Below, in pieces: positions 6,206-6,963 of a DNA stretch of 6,963 bases. The stretch is from Halobacteriales archaeon (GTDB taxonomy: Archaea > Halobacteriota > Halobacteria > Halobacteriales > SKSH01): positions 1-6,963 of the forward strand of contig SKSH01000018.1 of assembly GCA_007118075.1 (NCBI GenBank). Reading direction: 5' to 3'. The notes under the pieces are model-generated. The model was not told the origin of the DNA. It searched no databases and worked only from the letters and a program-made list of their open reading frames with translations. Numbering within the stretch: position 1 is the stretch's first letter; every line of letters begins with the position of its first letter. The position numbers were made by a program, and so were the translations under genes.

Positions 6206-6271
6206 TCATGATACTGTCCGCTTTCCGGACCGATACCAGCGCCATGACCAGGAGCGGAAAGCGGACAGCAT
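6206..6271 (-). CDS. Trp-rich leader peptide of the trp operon
   Basis: A 21-codon frame opens at the ATG at 6271-6269 and stops with TGA at 6208-6206. It holds three TGG codons, giving W8-S9-W10-R11-W12 (codons at 6250-6248, 6244-6242 and 6238-6236). The six downstream trp proteins carry only 7 Trp in about 1998 residues, so the cluster stands out sharply. The Trp codons lie in the 27-nt loop of a perfect 14-bp inverted repeat whose arms are codons 2-6 and 15-20 of this same frame. A TATA-like box at 6310-6302 would place the transcript start about 9 nt before the ATG, with no Shine-Dalgarno needed. By analogy with bacterial trpL, ribosome stalling at these codons when charged tRNA-Trp is scarce could alter the leader RNA fold. 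The role is inferred from codons, position and structure. The peptide itself matches nothing I know. Confidence 0.6.
   Translation of the reverse strand: MLSAFRSWSWRWYRSGKRTVS
6214..6268. repeat. Perfect 14-bp inverted repeat spanning the leader peptide frame
   Basis: CTGTCCGCTTTCCG at 6214-6227 is repeated exactly inverted at 6255-6268, with a 27-nt spacer. One mismatch outside the arms is followed by two more matching positions. In the minus-strand RNA it would form a stem with the Trp codons in the loop. The lower-coordinate arm also forms a small dyad of its own, GTCCG-CTTTC-CGGAC (6216-6230). It is most simply read as stem 1 of an RNA attenuator. A protein-binding dyad or a small transposon remnant is possible. 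Confidence 0.8.
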
Positions 6272-6301
6272 GTTAGTCGGTGACCCACCTATCGCCTCAG
6301 C

Positions 6302-6310
6302 TGATATATG
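6302..6310 (-). promoter_or_regulatory. TATA-like box, candidate trp operon promoter
   Basis: The minus strand reads CATATATCA here, the most A/T-rich TATA-like stretch between the DUF420 gene and trpD. Archaeal transcription usually starts about 26 nt downstream of the box centre, near 6280. That would give a roughly 9-nt leader before the Trp-rich frame and leave all leader hairpins inside the transcript. It is not a strict TTTAWA match. Weaker alternatives are an AT-rich stretch at 6213-6201 and TTTGAT at 6146-6141. Confidence 0.4.
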
Positions 6311-6362
6311 GATTGCGGTTAGTGACAACTTGAGGCAGGGGTCCCACAGCGTGCAGGCTTGC

Positions 6363-6923
6363 TCAGTAGATGACGTGCAGTTGGAGATAGATCACCAATC
6401 CAAGGAGGAATGAGATCGACCAAAGCACGAACGCCGGTCTTGCCACACGTGCGTGAGGTGTCAAGGAGATTTCTGCTACTGGCCGGGTTGTCGCGAGCAA
6501 GATAGCATAATACAATAACGGGAGGCAGATGACGGCCAATGTGATGTGGATGATGAGCAGTGGGATGTAGACGTACAGCCGGATCAGCTCTGGACCAGGG
6601 AACTCCCCTGGGCCCATGATCGAGACGTTGTACAAGTATAACACGAGGAATCCGACGAATGCTCCGAATGCAGTGAGCATCCATCGTCGATGCGCCATGA
6701 TATCATCACGCCGAATCGCGGCGAGGCCATACCCCATCGCCCCAAGGGCAACCACTGCAAGTACAGCATTAACATGGGGAATCGCATCGAACACCCACGA
6801 CGGCGCAACCGGCAATACCCCTTCTGGCACCAACTCCATAGTCGCCCCAAAGACGAGAACCGCCGAGATGACAGTGAGTCCAAGGGTGGTCAGCACAACG
6901 TTATCACGAACCAACGACCGCAT
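6363..6923 (-). CDS. DUF420 family multi-pass membrane protein
   Basis: This is a 186-residue integral membrane protein with about five hydrophobic spans (roughly residues 10-29, 51-70, 83-101, 115-143 and 164-183). Conserved-looking features are IPHVNAV (48-54), MAHRRWMLTAF (76-86), YNVSIMGPGEFPGPE (98-112), IIHITLA (124-130), TRPV...H (146-157) and a C-terminal LHVIY. The spaced histidines (H50, H78, H126, H157, H183) and overall plan fit DUF420 (YozB-like), a family often found near cytochrome oxidase or heme genes. Its biochemical role is not established. The ATG at 6923 is the only start, since an in-frame stop lies two codons upstream. There is no Shine-Dalgarno. It is on the same strand as the trp operon but looks functionally unrelated. 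Confidence 0.88.
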   Translation of the reverse strand: MRSLVRDNVVLTTLGLTVISAVLVFGATMELVPEGVLPVAPSWVFDAIPHVNAVLAVVALGAMGYGLAAIRRDDIMAHRRWMLTAFGAFVGFLVLYLYNVSIMGPGEFPGPELIRLYVYIPLLIIHITLAVICLPLLYYAILLATTRPVAEISLTPHARVARPAFVLWSISFLLGLVIYLQLHVIY

Positions 6924-6948
6924 ATGCTAATCATGAGTCGAAGTCGGT

Positions 6949-6957
6949 CAATAAAGG
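6949..6957 (-). promoter_or_regulatory. TATA-like box of the DUF420 gene (leaderless)
   Basis: The minus strand reads CCTTTATTG here, centred about 30 nt before the DUF420 ATG. With start sites usually about 26 nt from the box centre, the mRNA would begin within a few bases of the ATG. That is the leaderless arrangement common for first genes in haloarchaea, and it fits the absence of a ribosome binding site. Confidence 0.6.
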
Positions 6958-6963
6958 TATCCA

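Noticed and set aside
6214..6268. Solo transposon or MITE remnant with 14-bp terminal inverted repeats
   Set aside because: Considered because the arms are perfect and the unit is 55 bp, but no convincing target-site duplication flanks it and the Trp codons in its loop upstream of trpD are better explained by a leader function. Genome copies were not searched, so this is not fully excluded.
6313..6362. Terminator directly after the DUF420 stop codon
   Set aside because: The 50 nt after the stop contain no T-rich tract and only a weak GGGACCCC dyad. Termination, if any, is not visible here, and read-through into the trp leader cannot be excluded.
6114..6413. 99-codon plus-strand frame across the leader region and the end of the DUF420 gene
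   Set aside because: It runs antisense to a well-supported gene, has no recognisable domain or good ribosome binding site, and crosses the inverted repeat. Low stop density in this GC range explains it.

Overview
The window reads as a haloarchaeal (class Halobacteria) chromosome segment. The encoded proteins are acidic and match haloarchaeal tryptophan enzymes in their idiosyncratic motifs: TrpA with PFSEPVAEGP, TrpG with GVCLGLE, TrpB with LLHGGAHK. The upstream membrane gene looks leaderless, with a TATA-like box about 30 nt before its ATG. Internal operon genes carry GGAGG-type ribosome binding sites, and CTAG is scarce. GC is moderate (roughly 55-60% by eye), below most haloarchaea. Genus cannot be called from sequence alone.

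Layout: every supported gene lies on the minus strand, so transcription runs from high to low coordinates. (1) 6949-6957 is a TATA-like box for a DUF420 family membrane protein (6923-6363). (2) 6362-5986 is a 377-nt leader region that contains the most interesting signal. It holds a TATA-like box at 6310-6302 and, next, a 21-codon reading frame (6271-6206) with three Trp codons within five residues (WSWRW). These codons sit in the loop of a perfect 14-bp inverted repeat. Mutually exclusive hairpins follow, the last of them trailed by a pyrimidine-rich tract. Two further short reading frames (21 and 40 codons) then lead to trpD through ATGA overlaps. (3) 5985-1 is a tightly packed operon, trpD-trpF-trpE-trpG-trpB-trpA, in which every junction overlaps (ATGA, or 8 nt at trpE/trpG). 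trpA is cut by the window edge.

Together TrpEG makes anthranilate from chorismate, TrpD adds phosphoribose, TrpF isomerises the product, and TrpBA converts indole-glycerol phosphate plus serine to tryptophan. Indole-glycerol-phosphate synthase (TrpC) is the only enzyme of the pathway not seen, and it is not between trpG and trpB.

The main hypothesis is that the leader is an attenuator-like device that senses tryptophan by ribosome stalling, in an archaeon. The Trp codons, the repeats and the overlaps are seen directly. The mechanism is inferred.
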